A stretch of DNA of 64,000 nucleotides from the NCBI RefSeq assembly GCF_020905415.1, contig NZ_JAJJMP010000001.1, positions 1,747,501-1,811,500 of the forward strand. Reading direction: 5' to 3'. Positions 43,774-53,600 of the stretch are shown in pieces. The first letter of the stretch is position 1. The number at the start of each line of letters is the position of its first letter. Both the position numbers and the translations under genes were made by a program. Below the pieces are notes generated by a model that was not told the DNA's origin, made no database searches, and saw only the letters and a program-made list of their open reading frames with translations. Source of the DNA: Myroides oncorhynchi (GTDB lineage: Bacteria; Bacteroidota; Bacteroidia; Flavobacteriales; Flavobacteriaceae).

Positions 43774-44373
43774 TTAGGGGTGGACAGGAGATGATTGTTG
43801 TTTCTCTGTCCATTGTAGTGTCTCTATTAGCTTGCGCATATCTCTTTTGACATACTCGCTTGCTGGTAATATAGAATCGAAGTTTGGTTTAGCATAAAAG
43901 TATAGTGAGGCTACTAAGAAGTTTTTAACGCTATCTGTAGCGTAGAACTGTACATTAGTTGCCGCATTGCCTTCTACGTTATAGAACATTCCATAAACTC
44001 TATCTTTAGTATTAATGAATGGTTGTTCGATGATTTCGTCTGCTTTTACGAAGTGTTCGTAAGTTAGTTTTTGTGCGTCTTTTAATAGCAAATTGATGTT
44101 GTTTTCTACTGGTTTGTAGTTAATAAATATTGTAGCCTTCATTTGAGGATAATGTATCTCTAAAGAGCTATTCTTTCCTTCTTTTACAGTAGACCATTTA
44201 TTCTGGCTAAACTCAAATCCATTAGCGTTCTTATAGGTTGTGTACTCTTGATTAGGATAATCTAGAGCTAAGAAAGCATTAGGTTTAGGGGTAGACTCCT
44301 CTTTACACGATGTGAATAGAGTTAATAATAATATGGTAGTTATAATAGGGATTCTCATTTCAGTGATTGTCAT
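43774..44373 (-). CDS. gldD: Gliding motility lipoprotein GldD
   Basis: Lipoprotein of the gliding/type IX secretion machinery of Bacteroidota. The 199-residue sequence has a lipobox FTSC (Cys23) and the GldD hallmarks PKPNAFLALDYPNQEY and FIETLQW-like RKLIETLQWTE at the end. An alternative ATG at 44358 (MRIPIITTIL) gives a more standard signal peptide. It ends the unit mutY-ssb-gldD, 30 bp after ssb. In Flavobacterium johnsoniae gldE lies just upstream of gldD; here no gldE is present at this site. Confidence 0.9.
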   Translation of the reverse strand: MTITEMRIPIITTILLLTLFTSCKEESTPKPNAFLALDYPNQEYTTYKNANGFEFSQNKWSTVKEGKNSSLEIHYPQMKATIFINYKPVENNINLLLKDAQKLTYEHFVKADEIIEQPFINTKDRVYGMFYNVEGNAATNVQFYATDSVKNFLVASLYFYAKPNFDSILPASEYVKRDMRKLIETLQWTEKQQSSPVHP

Positions 44374-44403
44374 TTAGTGTTCTAACCTAAATATGTAACC
44401 TAA

Positions 44404-44847
44404 TTAAAACGGTAGATTATCATTATTAGTCTCTTTAGGGATATTAAAATTATCTATAGCTTGTTTTTTATCTTCTTCAAAGGAAGTTTTTGTTTTGTAA
44501 TCACTTTCCTTTTTAGTGTCTAAAAACATAAACTCAGTTACCATAATCTCTACAGTCTGTCTAGAGATGCCATCATCACTTTGCCATTGACGAGTTCGTA
44601 TTCTACCTTCTACGTATATACGGTCACCTTTAGAGAGATATTTTTCACATACTTCAGCAGCTTTATTCTTTACCACTAAGTTATGCCATTCGGTAGAAGT
44701 GTATTTTTCGCCAGATGTTTTATTTACATAGACTTCATTTGTAGCAAGCGAAAAGCGTCCTATACAATTGCCATTTTCGAAGTAATGCATCTTTACGTTA
44801 TCACCTAGATGACCTATAAGTGTAACTTTATTTAGGGTGCCGTTCAT
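44404..44847 (-). CDS. ssb: Single-stranded DNA-binding protein
   Basis: OB-fold tetrameric protein that coats ssDNA in replication and repair. The 147-residue sequence has the standard start NKVTLIGHLGDN, the block STEWHNLVV near 52-60 and YVEGRIRTRQW near 80-90. The C-terminus ends NDNLPF, the partner-binding acidic tip (DxxPF type). It starts 4 bp after mutY and is co-transcribed. Confidence 0.93.
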   Translation of the reverse strand: MNGTLNKVTLIGHLGDNVKMHYFENGNCIGRFSLATNEVYVNKTSGEKYTSTEWHNLVVKNKAAEVCEKYLSKGDRIYVEGRIRTRQWQSDDGISRQTVEIMVTEFMFLDTKKESDYKTKTSFEEDKKQAIDNFNIPKETNNDNLPF

Positions 44848-44851
44848 AGTG

Positions 44852-45904
44852 TTAATATGTTAGTGTTTTTAAATCTAAGGATTTAATAAAGTTATGAATA
44901 ACAATTGGAAAACCAAATTTATTTAAATCTTCCCATGCAATTCTGTTGTTGTTTATTTCTTTTACGCTTACTCCCCAGAAATTTATGTGTAATTTCTGAT
45001 GAGATAATTGATGGATTATCGGAGTCTCTGTGAGAAGGTTAATTTCTGTTATATCAAGTGTAGAAGCATATTTTTCTTTTAATTCAGAAGATATGTTTTC
45101 AGCATTGTTTTTAAAATTATCTATCACAGGAAATTGATATAACTGTTGCCATATATCTTTTGCTGTTCGCTGTTCTATTATCGTATTGTTATTTGGGTCT
45201 AGTAATATAATAAAGTCTAGATATCTTTTTTTTATTTTTATTTTACTCAGTTTGATTGGTAAAGTAGCGACTTGATTAGTTGCATAAGCGATACATTCTT
45301 TATTAAAAGGACATATCGAACAGTTTGGGCTCTTAGGTGTACATTGTGTAGCCCCGAAGTCCATTATGGCTTGGTTAAAGGTAGCAGGGTCATGCTGTGG
45401 GATTAGCGTAGCTGCTAGTGCTTGAAATTCTTTTTTAGTAGTATTGGTAGAAATATCAGATGTAATCCCATAGACTCTAGATAGAACTCTAAATACATTT
45501 CCATCTACTACAGGTACAACTTCGTTAAAAGCTATTGATGCAATTGCCGCAGCAGTATATTCACCAACACCTTTAAGTGTAAGTAAGTCTTTATAATTGT
45601 TAGGGAAGATGCTATTTAAGTCATTAGCGACTTTTTTTGCAGTAGTATGTAAGTTTCTAGCTCTGCTGTAATAACCTAAGCCTTGCCATAATCTCATTAC
45701 ATCATCTTCTGGTGCATGAGCTAGATCAGATACTGTTGGATAAGTGTTTAAAAATGCTTCAAAATAGGGTAATCCCTGTGCTACTCGCGTTTGTTGTAGG
45801 ATAATTTCCGATAACCAAATAGCATAAGGATTTTTAGTTTCTCTCCATGGTAAAAAACGTTTGTTTTCTAAATACCAAGTAATGAGTTTGTTAGAAAAAA
45901 TCAT
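44852..45904 (-). CDS. mutY: A/G-specific adenine glycosylase
   Basis: Base-excision repair enzyme that removes adenine opposite 8-oxoguanine. The ATG at 45904 (MIFSNKLITWY) is preferred over a TTG seven codons upstream, giving 350 residues. The start WYLENKRFLPWRETKNPY, the helix-hairpin-helix LLTLKGVGEYTAAAIASIAF with VVPVVDGNV, and the iron-sulfur ligands C-x6-C-x2-C-x5-C near 195-212 are all present. The C-terminal NUDIX-like domain (from about 230) recognises the 8-oxoG. Confidence 0.93.
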   Translation of the reverse strand: MIFSNKLITWYLENKRFLPWRETKNPYAIWLSEIILQQTRVAQGLPYFEAFLNTYPTVSDLAHAPEDDVMRLWQGLGYYSRARNLHTTAKKVANDLNSIFPNNYKDLLTLKGVGEYTAAAIASIAFNEVVPVVDGNVFRVLSRVYGITSDISTNTTKKEFQALAATLIPQHDPATFNQAIMDFGATQCTPKSPNCSICPFNKECIAYATNQVATLPIKLSKIKIKKRYLDFIILLDPNNNTIIEQRTAKDIWQQLYQFPVIDNFKNNAENISSELKEKYASTLDITEINLLTETPIIHQLSHQKLHINFWGVSVKEINNNRIAWEDLNKFGFPIVIHNFIKSLDLKTLTY

Positions 45905-45922
45905 TGTAAAAAGTATTGAATG

Positions 45923-45930
45923 CAAACTTA
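45923..45930 (-). promoter_or_regulatory. -7 promoter box of mutY-ssb-gldD
   Basis: On the minus strand TAAGTTTG fits the consensus, 18 bp before the ATG at 45904. This further supports rejecting the upstream TTG start. Confidence 0.5.
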
Positions 45931-45964
45931 AAACTTTATATATTTAAATTTTAATCAATTAAGG

Positions 45965-45996
45965 TTGAATTATTGGGATATAAATTAATATATTTG
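45965..45996 (+). promoter_or_regulatory. Promoter of the HU-type gene
   Basis: TTG (45965-45967) and TATATTTG (45989-45996) are spaced by 21 bp, 45 bp before the ATG at 46042. Confidence 0.65.
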
Positions 45997-46041
45997 CACA
46001 CTCTAAAAATATCAGACAACAACAAAATATTTATATCTAAA

Positions 46042-46338
46042 ATGACGAAAGCAGACATTGTAGCTAAAATTTCAGAAAAATTAGGGCTTGAAAAAGGTGA
46101 GGTACAGGCAACAGTAGAATCTTTTATGGACGAAGTAAAAGTATCTCTAGAAGCTGGTGAGAATGTGTATTTAAGAGGTTTTGGTAGTTTTATTATTAAA
46201 ACTAGAGCTGAAAAAACAGGAAGAAACATCTCAAAAAACACAACAATCAGAATTCCTGCACACAACATTCCTGCGTTCAAACCAGCTAAGGTGTTTGTAG
46301 AAGGCGTAAAGTCAAACACAGAAGTAAAAGTAAAATAA
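46042..46338 (+). CDS. HU/IHF-family DNA-binding protein
   Basis: A 98-residue nucleoid protein that bends DNA. The ATG at 46042 (MTKADIVAKISEKLGLEK) is the usual start; the frame opens 23 codons earlier, but that part covers the promoter box. The arm region GFGSFIIKTRAEKTGRNISKNTTIRIPAHNIPAFKP is a clear HU signature. The tail FVEGVKSNTEVKVK is slightly longer than E. coli HU. A tiny basic gene follows 27 bp later. Confidence 0.92.
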   Translation: MTKADIVAKISEKLGLEKGEVQATVESFMDEVKVSLEAGENVYLRGFGSFIIKTRAEKTGRNISKNTTIRIPAHNIPAFKPAKVFVEGVKSNTEVKVK

Positions 46339-46365
46339 TTTATTAATCTCTAAATTACACACATT

Positions 46366-46458
46366 ATGCCAAGTGGTAAAAAAAGAAAAAGACATAAGGT
46401 AGCTACGCACAAACGTAAGAAAAGAGCGAGAGCTAACCGTCACAAAAAGAAAAAGTAG
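46366..46458 (+). CDS. 30-residue extremely basic protein
   Basis: A short frame from ATG 46366 to TAG 46458 encodes MPSGKKRKRHKVATHKRKKR plus ten more residues (ARANRHKKKK), with about 20 Lys, Arg or His in 30. I recall near-identical short proteins between the HU-type and rng genes in other Flavobacteriia, which argues that it is real; I could not verify this. The composition suggests RNA or ribosome binding. The stop codon lies inside a terminator-like stem. Function is not known to me. Confidence 0.7.
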   Translation: MPSGKKRKRHKVATHKRKKRARANRHKKKK

Positions 46459-46532
46459 TTTAAAACTACTTTTTTCTTTTAGTAGAAAAAGAATACTCAA
46501 AAAACTTGCCTTGATAGCAAGGTGAGTTTTTT
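46451..46532 (+). terminator. Two consecutive intrinsic terminators after the HU-type operon
   Basis: First, AAAAGTAG/CTACTTTT (46451-46473) overlaps the stop codon of the 30-residue gene. Second, AAACTTGCCTTG/CAAGGTGAGTTT (46502-46529, two G-T pairs, 4-base loop) is followed by T. Together they isolate rng from the HU-type gene. Confidence 0.75.
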
Positions 46533-46620
46533 AGATAGTAATATCTATATTGATGTTTAATCCATCTATACAAACTTGTTCGGTCTGCATAGACTTTGTA
46601 ATGAATGAGTATGGATAAAA

Positions 46621-48186
46621 ATGTACAGTGTGAATAAAGAGCTAATTATTAGGTCGAATTCTGAAACAGTAGATTTTGCCTTATTAAAAGATGGAAAACT
46701 AATTGAACTACATCAAGAGAGAGAAGAGAGTGAAGATGATGGTTTTCAAGTAGGTGATATTTTTATTGCCAAGATTAGAAAGCCTGTAGCAGGACTTAAT
46801 GCTGCATTTGTTCACGTAGGATTTGAGAAAGATGCATTTTTGCATTATCACGATTTAGGTCCTAACCTTCGAACTTTATTGAAGTTCACTAAACTTGTAA
46901 GCGGAGGTAAATTAAAAGATTACTCTCTAAAGAACTTTCCATTTGAAGAAGAAATTGATAAGGATGGAGTGGTTAGTGATGTATTAAGCGCTAATCAGTC
47001 TTTATTAGTTCAGATCGTTAAAGAACCTATTTCAACTAAAGGACCTCGTATTAGTTCTGAGCTATCTATAGCTGGACGTTATGTAGTTCTTGTTCCTTTT
47101 TCTAATAGAATTTCTATCTCTCAAAAAATAGAGTCTAAAGAAGAAAAAGAACGTTTAAAGAAACTTCTTCAAACAATTAAACCAAAGGGATTTGGAGTAA
47201 TCGTGCGTACTGTGGCAGAGGGTATGAAAGTTGCGGATATCGATAAAGATTTGCAAAACTTAATGACTCGCTGGAACAATATGTGTAGAAAGCTAAGCGT
47301 AGCTCATCATCCTTCTAAAGTACTTGGAGAAGTTAATAAAGCCTCTTCTATTCTTAGAGATGTGTTTAATGATACTTTTACTGGTATCGTTACAGATGAT
47401 GAAGATATGTTCTTTCAGACGAAAGACTATTTGCAAGAAATAGCTCCTTCGAAAGTTTCTATTGTGAAACACTATCAGTCACTAGAAGTTCCGATTTTCG
47501 AGAAATACAATATCGAACGCCAGATTAAGACTTCTTTTGGACGTACCGTATCTATGAGTAAAGGTGCTTATCTTATCATAGAACATACAGAAGCATTGCA
47601 TGTGATAGATGTAAATAGTGGGAATCGCTCTAACAAAGCTCAATCTCAAGAAGATACCGCTCTTGAAGTAAATCTTATTGCTGCTGCTGAGATAGCTAGA
47701 CAATTAAGATTGAGAGATATGGGTGGGATTATCGTAGTCGATTTTATTGATATGGGAAATCCAGAAAATAGAAAGACACTATACGATTTTCTAAAAGAGG
47801 AAATGAGTGATGATAAAGCAAAACACAAAATCTTGCCTCCTAGTAAATTTGGATTAATCCAAATCACTAGACAACGCGTTAGACCTGAAGTCAACATAGA
47901 AACGAGAGAAGAGGACCCTAATGAACATGGTGAAATCGACGCTCCAATCCTTGTAATAGACAAAATAAAGGCTGACCTAGAAAATATTATTTCGAAAGAT
48001 AAGTCGAAAAAAATTATTTTAAATACTCATCCATTCGTGGCTGCTTATTTGACAAAAGGAATCCCATCGATTAGAGCTAAGTGGTACTTAGAGTTTAAGA
48101 AATGGGTAAAAATAGTTCCTCGTGACGCTTACACGTATCTAGAATACCATTTTTTAGATGATAAAGGAAATGAACTTACAGAATAA
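46621..48186 (+). CDS. rng: Ribonuclease G (RNase E/G family endoribonuclease)
   Basis: Cytosolic endoribonuclease for rRNA maturation and mRNA decay. The 521-residue length is RNase G-like, with no long RNase E tail. The S1 domain is near 37-120 (GDIFIAKIRKPVAGLNAAFVHV). The catalytic metal ligands lie in HVIDVNSGNRSN near 320 and VVDFIDMGN near 365, and the DNase I-like subdomain is complete. The C-terminal small domain is present, but the Zn-link CPxC of RNase E is not seen. Confidence 0.93.
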   Translation: MYSVNKELIIRSNSETVDFALLKDGKLIELHQEREESEDDGFQVGDIFIAKIRKPVAGLNAAFVHVGFEKDAFLHYHDLGPNLRTLLKFTKLVSGGKLKDYSLKNFPFEEEIDKDGVVSDVLSANQSLLVQIVKEPISTKGPRISSELSIAGRYVVLVPFSNRISISQKIESKEEKERLKKLLQTIKPKGFGVIVRTVAEGMKVADIDKDLQNLMTRWNNMCRKLSVAHHPSKVLGEVNKASSILRDVFNDTFTGIVTDDEDMFFQTKDYLQEIAPSKVSIVKHYQSLEVPIFEKYNIERQIKTSFGRTVSMSKGAYLIIEHTEALHVIDVNSGNRSNKAQSQEDTALEVNLIAAAEIARQLRLRDMGGIIVVDFIDMGNPENRKTLYDFLKEEMSDDKAKHKILPPSKFGLIQITRQRVRPEVNIETREEDPNEHGEIDAPILVIDKIKADLENIISKDKSKKIILNTHPFVAAYLTKGIPSIRAKWYLEFKKWVKIVPRDAYTYLEYHFLDDKGNELTE

Positions 48187-48188
48187 AT

Positions 48189-48223
48189 AAAAACCCGCTA
48201 ATCTAGGATTAACGGGTTTTTTT
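48189..48223. terminator. Bidirectional terminator between rng and pbpC
   Basis: AAAAACCCGCTAATC pairs with GATTAACGGGTTTTT (one mismatch) with a 3-base loop and T run. Confidence 0.85.
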
Positions 48224-48227
48224 GTAT

Positions 48228-50612
48228 TTATTTTGACTTAGTTATACTTAGTTCTAGTGTAATCTGTATCGTTTTACTATTGCCATCTGCATCTACTATA
48301 GTTAAGTAATGTGTTCCTGGTTCGGCTATTATTGATTGTTCATGATATAAAGAGGTCTCTCCTAAGAATTGTTCGTCTAAATACCAGAATAATCTGTTCT
48401 CTGGTGTAGTTGTAGCCGCTTTAGCGATAAAGGGCTGTACTCTAGAATAGAAGTCTTTCGTTAGATAGATAAGATCGTTGTGCTTCGGATAAATAAACTC
48501 AGTAGCACTCTGCCCATTCGTATTTATACAATCTGCTCTAAATGGTGGCAGATCTTTATAGTTACTATAATGACGTTTATAATAATGTGCCATTGTTGGA
48601 GGTAGAATAAACCAGGGCTGATTAACGATATTATCTAGTGATTCGCACATGCTGTTTACTTGAAAAGATTGTGTTAGATCTAAGTGAACTAATTTGTGAT
48701 ATGGACATAACTCCGTTTTCTTCTCTCTATGTGGTACCAAGTCTGTTCGCTTTGGACAATTAGGTCCTGCTAAATAACCTGATTGTATACAGACTTCTGT
48801 TTCTTCAAGGTCATTTAAAGGTTGTCCAAACCAGTTACTACGTGGTAGTAAGTTAAACACATCGAATAAAATAGGCCCAGCCATTCTCACTCCACTAATA
48901 GAGGGACGCCCTTCCCCCGTGGCATTACCTACCCATATACCTACTACATATTTTTTATTTACTCCGACTGCCCAAGCATCTCTTCCGCCAAAGCTTGTTC
49001 CAGTCTTCCAAGCTATTTTAAGAGAGGAGTCATAATATCTCCAGGCTTCATCTCCCTCAGGTCGATTAACCTGAGTAAGTGCTTTAAATGTGTTATAAAT
49101 AGCTCCTGCGCCTAATGTGGTCTTCTCATTCGTATCTTTGCCAAAGTCTAAGTGGATATCTTTATTCCAGTTTAGATTTTGTATTTCATTACTTCTATAT
49201 TTTCCTTTAGAAGTATTGTAATAGTTTAATGTAGAGGCTAGACCTGTATAGGCTCTTGTGATTTCCCATAGATTACTCTCTGCTCCACCTAAGATAAGTG
49301 AGAGTCCATAGTGGTTAGGGTGTTTGTTAATTGATTTGAAACCAAGATTCTGAAGTTGGTTATAAAATCTGTACCCTCCATACTTCTGTAACATAAGTAC
49401 AAAAGGGATATTTAATGATCTAAACAATGCTTCATCTGCAGGTACGGCCCCTTCATATGAGGTATTAAAATTCTCTGGTTTATATCCAGAAATAACTACA
49501 GGTATGTCTGCTACTAAAGATTTAGGTAGTAATTCTGCATCATCTAACATGCTTCCATATAAGAAAGGCTTGATTATACTCGCTGTACTTCTCTGCGCGT
49601 GTATAATATCTACATCTTTCTGATGATCTACTGTAGTAGGGGTGTTTCCTACATAACTGATAATATTACGCGTTTCTACATCTATGACTATTACAGCTAT
49701 ATTATAGATTTCAGATTGACTATAATTAAAGTAATACCCTTTGACGATGTCATTTACCCTTTGTTGTATATTATAATCTATTGTAGTATTGTTACGCTGT
49801 TGACGATTAGTTTTTGATATATACTGAAGTAGGTGAGGAGCCATTTGAGGTAGCTCATGTGGTTTCTGAGGTAATGGTTCTTCTAGAGCTAAGAGATAAG
49901 TACTCTCATCTATGACTTTCTTATTTAGTAGTTTCTTTAGCAGCGCATTTCTTTTCTTAAGTAAAGTCTCTTGATTCTTACCTGGATAGATAAGACGAGG
50001 AGCGTTAGGCAATACTGCTAATGTAGCAGACTCTGCCCATGACAGATGTTCTGGTGTCGTTCCAAAATAACGCCAAGCTGCCACATCTATCCCCACGACA
50101 TTACCTCCGAAAGGAGCGTGTGAGGCATATAGTCTAAGTATTTTATCTTTGCTGTATTTAAACTCTAAACGAGTAGCTTGTATAGCTTCTATTAATTTTT
50201 CAGCATAGTTTCTCTTCTTACCATCACGAGCTAGACGTATGGTCTGCTGTGTAAGTGTACTTCCTCCTCTAACTATCTTATCTGATTTTAAGTTTGCACT
50301 AAAGGCTTTGGCCATGGACACAGGGTTAAGTCCCCAGTGGTAGTAGAAATAGTCATCCTCAAAGGCTACTATGCACTCCTTAAATTTATAGGGTACAGAG
50401 TCGACTTCTGGAAACCTCCACTGACCATCTGTAGCTATCTGAGCGCCTAATAGTTTATTATCACTACTCTCTATAACTGTTGAATACGGCTTAGTGAAAA
50501 GCTGTGAAGGCAATGAGAAATAGTATAGAATAATTAATATCAATAGGATGACTGCCTTAATTTTCTTTTTTAAGGACCAAGTCTTCCAGTTAAAGTTCGG
50601 TTTAATCTTCAT
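48228..50612 (-). CDS. pbpC: Penicillin-binding protein 1C
   Basis: Bifunctional peptidoglycan synthase of the inner membrane. The 794-residue protein has an N-terminal membrane helix (about 16-36). The glycosyltransferase domain includes EDDYFYYHWGLNP and GGSTLTQQTIRL near 85-130. The transpeptidase domain has SIIKP (SxxK) near 345, SLN, and KTGTSFGGRDAWAVG near 545. A C-terminal BiPBP_C domain follows. pbpC next to an alpha-2-macroglobulin gene is a widespread arrangement (pbpC-yfhM in E. coli). A terminator-like hairpin lies 10 bp before its ATG. Confidence 0.93.
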   Translation of the reverse strand: MKIKPNFNWKTWSLKKKIKAVILLILIILYYFSLPSQLFTKPYSTVIESSDNKLLGAQIATDGQWRFPEVDSVPYKFKECIVAFEDDYFYYHWGLNPVSMAKAFSANLKSDKIVRGGSTLTQQTIRLARDGKKRNYAEKLIEAIQATRLEFKYSKDKILRLYASHAPFGGNVVGIDVAAWRYFGTTPEHLSWAESATLAVLPNAPRLIYPGKNQETLLKKRNALLKKLLNKKVIDESTYLLALEEPLPQKPHELPQMAPHLLQYISKTNRQQRNNTTIDYNIQQRVNDIVKGYYFNYSQSEIYNIAVIVIDVETRNIISYVGNTPTTVDHQKDVDIIHAQRSTASIIKPFLYGSMLDDAELLPKSLVADIPVVISGYKPENFNTSYEGAVPADEALFRSLNIPFVLMLQKYGGYRFYNQLQNLGFKSINKHPNHYGLSLILGGAESNLWEITRAYTGLASTLNYYNTSKGKYRSNEIQNLNWNKDIHLDFGKDTNEKTTLGAGAIYNTFKALTQVNRPEGDEAWRYYDSSLKIAWKTGTSFGGRDAWAVGVNKKYVVGIWVGNATGEGRPSISGVRMAGPILFDVFNLLPRSNWFGQPLNDLEETEVCIQSGYLAGPNCPKRTDLVPHREKKTELCPYHKLVHLDLTQSFQVNSMCESLDNIVNQPWFILPPTMAHYYKRHYSNYKDLPPFRADCINTNGQSATEFIYPKHNDLIYLTKDFYSRVQPFIAKAATTTPENRLFWYLDEQFLGETSLYHEQSIIAEPGTHYLTIVDADGNSKTIQITLELSITKSK

Positions 50613-50621
50613 ATAAAATAA

Positions 50622-50651
50622 AAATACAGGGAATCTTGATTCCCTGTATTT
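50622..50651 (-). terminator. Terminator or attenuator between the A2M gene and pbpC
   Basis: AAATACAGGGAAT/ATTCCCTGTATTT, 13-bp perfect stem with a 4-base loop and a T-rich tail on the minus strand. It ends 10 bp before the pbpC ATG, so it either stops the A2M transcript or gates pbpC expression. Confidence 0.75.
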
Positions 50652-50671
50652 ACTTAATTATTTACAATCTA

Positions 50672-53600
50672 TTAGTTTGTTACGTCAATCCACTGACCTG
50701 CTGTACGGCTTCTGTAAGAGTTGTCATACATTGCTTCAGCGTGTACACCTGGTAAATAATATTTACCTAAATAAGAAGCATTAAGTGTAACGCGTAGTGT
50801 CTTCGTCTCGTTAGCGTTTAAGCTAAAGTAGAAGTTAGTACGGTCATCCCTAATATCTGTGTGTCTAACAGGATTATTATCTCCTCCTGCCTCAGTATAT
50901 CTAAGATTTACAATCTCCCATCCAGATGGAACGATATGAGTAAGCGCTATGTTGTCTACGCTAGTAGTACTACTATTAGTAATAGTAATGAATGCAACGA
51001 ACTCAGTACCTTGTGATAATGATACTGGGTTAAGCGCCAGACCTCCTGGTGTTCTGTATGCAGTACGAACACTTAGCTTACTTTCTTCCACCAATTCTTT
51101 ACCAACTGGAAGAATACCACTGTAAGCAATTCTAGCATATACAGTAGAACTGTTTTTATTTACAAGTTTTACTTCATTATTAGCAGCGATAGACTTGAAG
51201 TCATACTCATACATATTGTTTTTAGTAAGTGCATTAGTAGAGGTACCGTTATTAGTGAAATCAACATTGATACCTTCTGCTGATTTATTGTTTTTCACAT
51301 AAGTAGACATTACGTTTAATCCGTAAGCTGTACTCTGTGTACTCATCCAACTATTAGAACCTAAACGCTTGGCAAGTAGGTTAGCATATTCGTGCATTAG
51401 TTTTGTATTTGACTTCGTAAGGATCAATGTTTCTAATGCCATTGCTAATCTACGCTCATATGAACCGTAGTAGTAATAGTAAGATTGGTTATTCTCTACT
51501 AAAGGCGCATTAGCGATTAGTTTCACAGCAGCATCTCTTTGGTTAGCTAAGGCATAAGCAGCAGCTAAACGCAGTTTCGCATCACTAGATAGACTAGTTG
51601 TTTCTCTAAGCCTATTCATAGAAGCTAAATCAGCATTACCAGCAAGTGCTAAAGTATACAGTCTATACGCCTGAGCCAAGTCATTTTGGTAACGACTGTT
51701 ATATGACCACTGTTTTACAGCATTCTGTTGGTATGAGATAGCATTCGCTTTACTTCCTATCGGCAGTGCAAAACCTCTCTTCTCTGCTTCTAACATAAAG
51801 TGTAGAATATAAGAAGTAGTCCAGTCATCTGAGTAAGAATCACTACTCCAGTATCTAAAACTTCCGTCTGTTAATTGGCGTTGAGCTAATACTCTTAAAG
51901 CTTCATTCACATTGCGCTGTAAGCTTTCTTTTTTGCTTTTACTTACAAAGACTAAGTCTTCTAAGAATATCTGCGGGAATGCTCCAGAAGTTACTTGCTC
52001 ACTACATCCGTGAGGATATCTGATTAAATAGTTTAGTCTAGAAGTAAGGTTGATGCCAGGAAATGTAGATAGCTCTAATGTAGCTTTATTACTTCCTGTA
52101 ACACCAAAGCGCTCCCATTCAATAGTATTAGTGCTATTTGGTTCTAATACAATATCTTCAGTTCTAACTGTAACAGGGTTTGGATTTAATACATCCATCT
52201 CTACTACATAACTAGCACGCTCATTACCAGAGGTAGCTTCTATTTCTACTTTAGTAATTCCTGTCTTTTGCATTACTTCTAACTCACAAAACACTACTTT
52301 TTCATCTGGTTCATCAAAGGTTACTGTTTGAGTAGCATTGTTTTGAATCTGGAATTTATCATCTGTTTTAACCTTTATAGTAACATTTTTTACGTGTTTC
52401 TCCATAGCGAAGATAGTGACTGGCAATGTTATTCTTTCTCCAGGGACAGCTCTTCTAGGAAGAGAACCTAGTATCATCAGTGGGTTGTTTACTTTTACTG
52501 TTTTTTCTACAGTACCGTAGGCTTTATTCGCTACGTTAGAAGCAACCACCATAGCACGTACAGAACCGATATATTTAGGTAGTTTTATCTTGTGAGTACC
52601 TGTTTTCCCTCCGTCAAGAACGAATGGGCCTAAATGAATAACTACAGGTTTAAATCTGTTTGCTTTTTTCACCTGACCAGCACCTAAGTCCTCATCACCA
52701 CCGATACTGAATACTTGGTTAATAGCACCACCATAAGCACCGATGACGTTGTCATATATATCCCAAGTACGTACACCTAGAGCAGTTTTACTATAGAAGT
52801 TATTCCAAGGATTAGGTGTTTTAAATCTAGTTAGGTCTAATAAACCATCTTCAACAATAGCGATAGTATATGTCATCTTCTGACCTGCTTTCTCTTTTAC
52901 TTGAACTGTAAATTCTTGTTCAGGTTTAAGTTTATCAGGCATTGTGATAATAGGTTCTAGTTTTGTCTTTTTATTATATACGTTGATAGGCGCGATACCA
53001 TACATACGTATTGGTGAGTTATTTACTGTAGACGCGTGAGGCTGTAACGCAGATACATTGATGTACACGTTAGGCGCCATAGCTTCTGTAGTCGTAATCT
53101 CAAATGTTGTTTCTCCTTTTTGTGTTTTCACCCAATGCGTTTCGATCACATTAGATCCGTTCTCTACAGATACTAAAGCTCTTCCCCCCTCACTAGAAGG
53201 GAATGAAAGTTTAATCTTCTCACCAGTATTGTAATCTTTTTTATCAGTAGCGATAGCTAATACTGTTGCTTCTTTTCCTTGCGAGTGCTTCGTTTTACCT
53301 GACCAATAAGGATAATCTACATATACAACAGATGATGCTATATGTTTACCTGATTTGTCACGAGCCACTATTTCGTAAGTACCCCAATCTTGTTCTGGTA
53401 TAGTCAATGAATATGAGGTCGTACCGTTAGAAGACGTTGTGTAATCAGCAGTTTCTTTATATACTGAGTAGTAATCAGAGCTACTGTAACTAGATGCTCC
53501 ATCATTATTAGAGCTCCACCACCAGTAGCCTTTTTTTCTATAGACAGTGACGTCGATATCATGAGATTTCGTTTTCCCTTGTGCATTTAATGTGATAAAA

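Noticed and set aside
49303..49320. GAGTCCATAGTG stretch inside pbpC, similar to the copy B unit
   Set aside because: Single copy in coding sequence with no 11-bp phasing; most likely chance.
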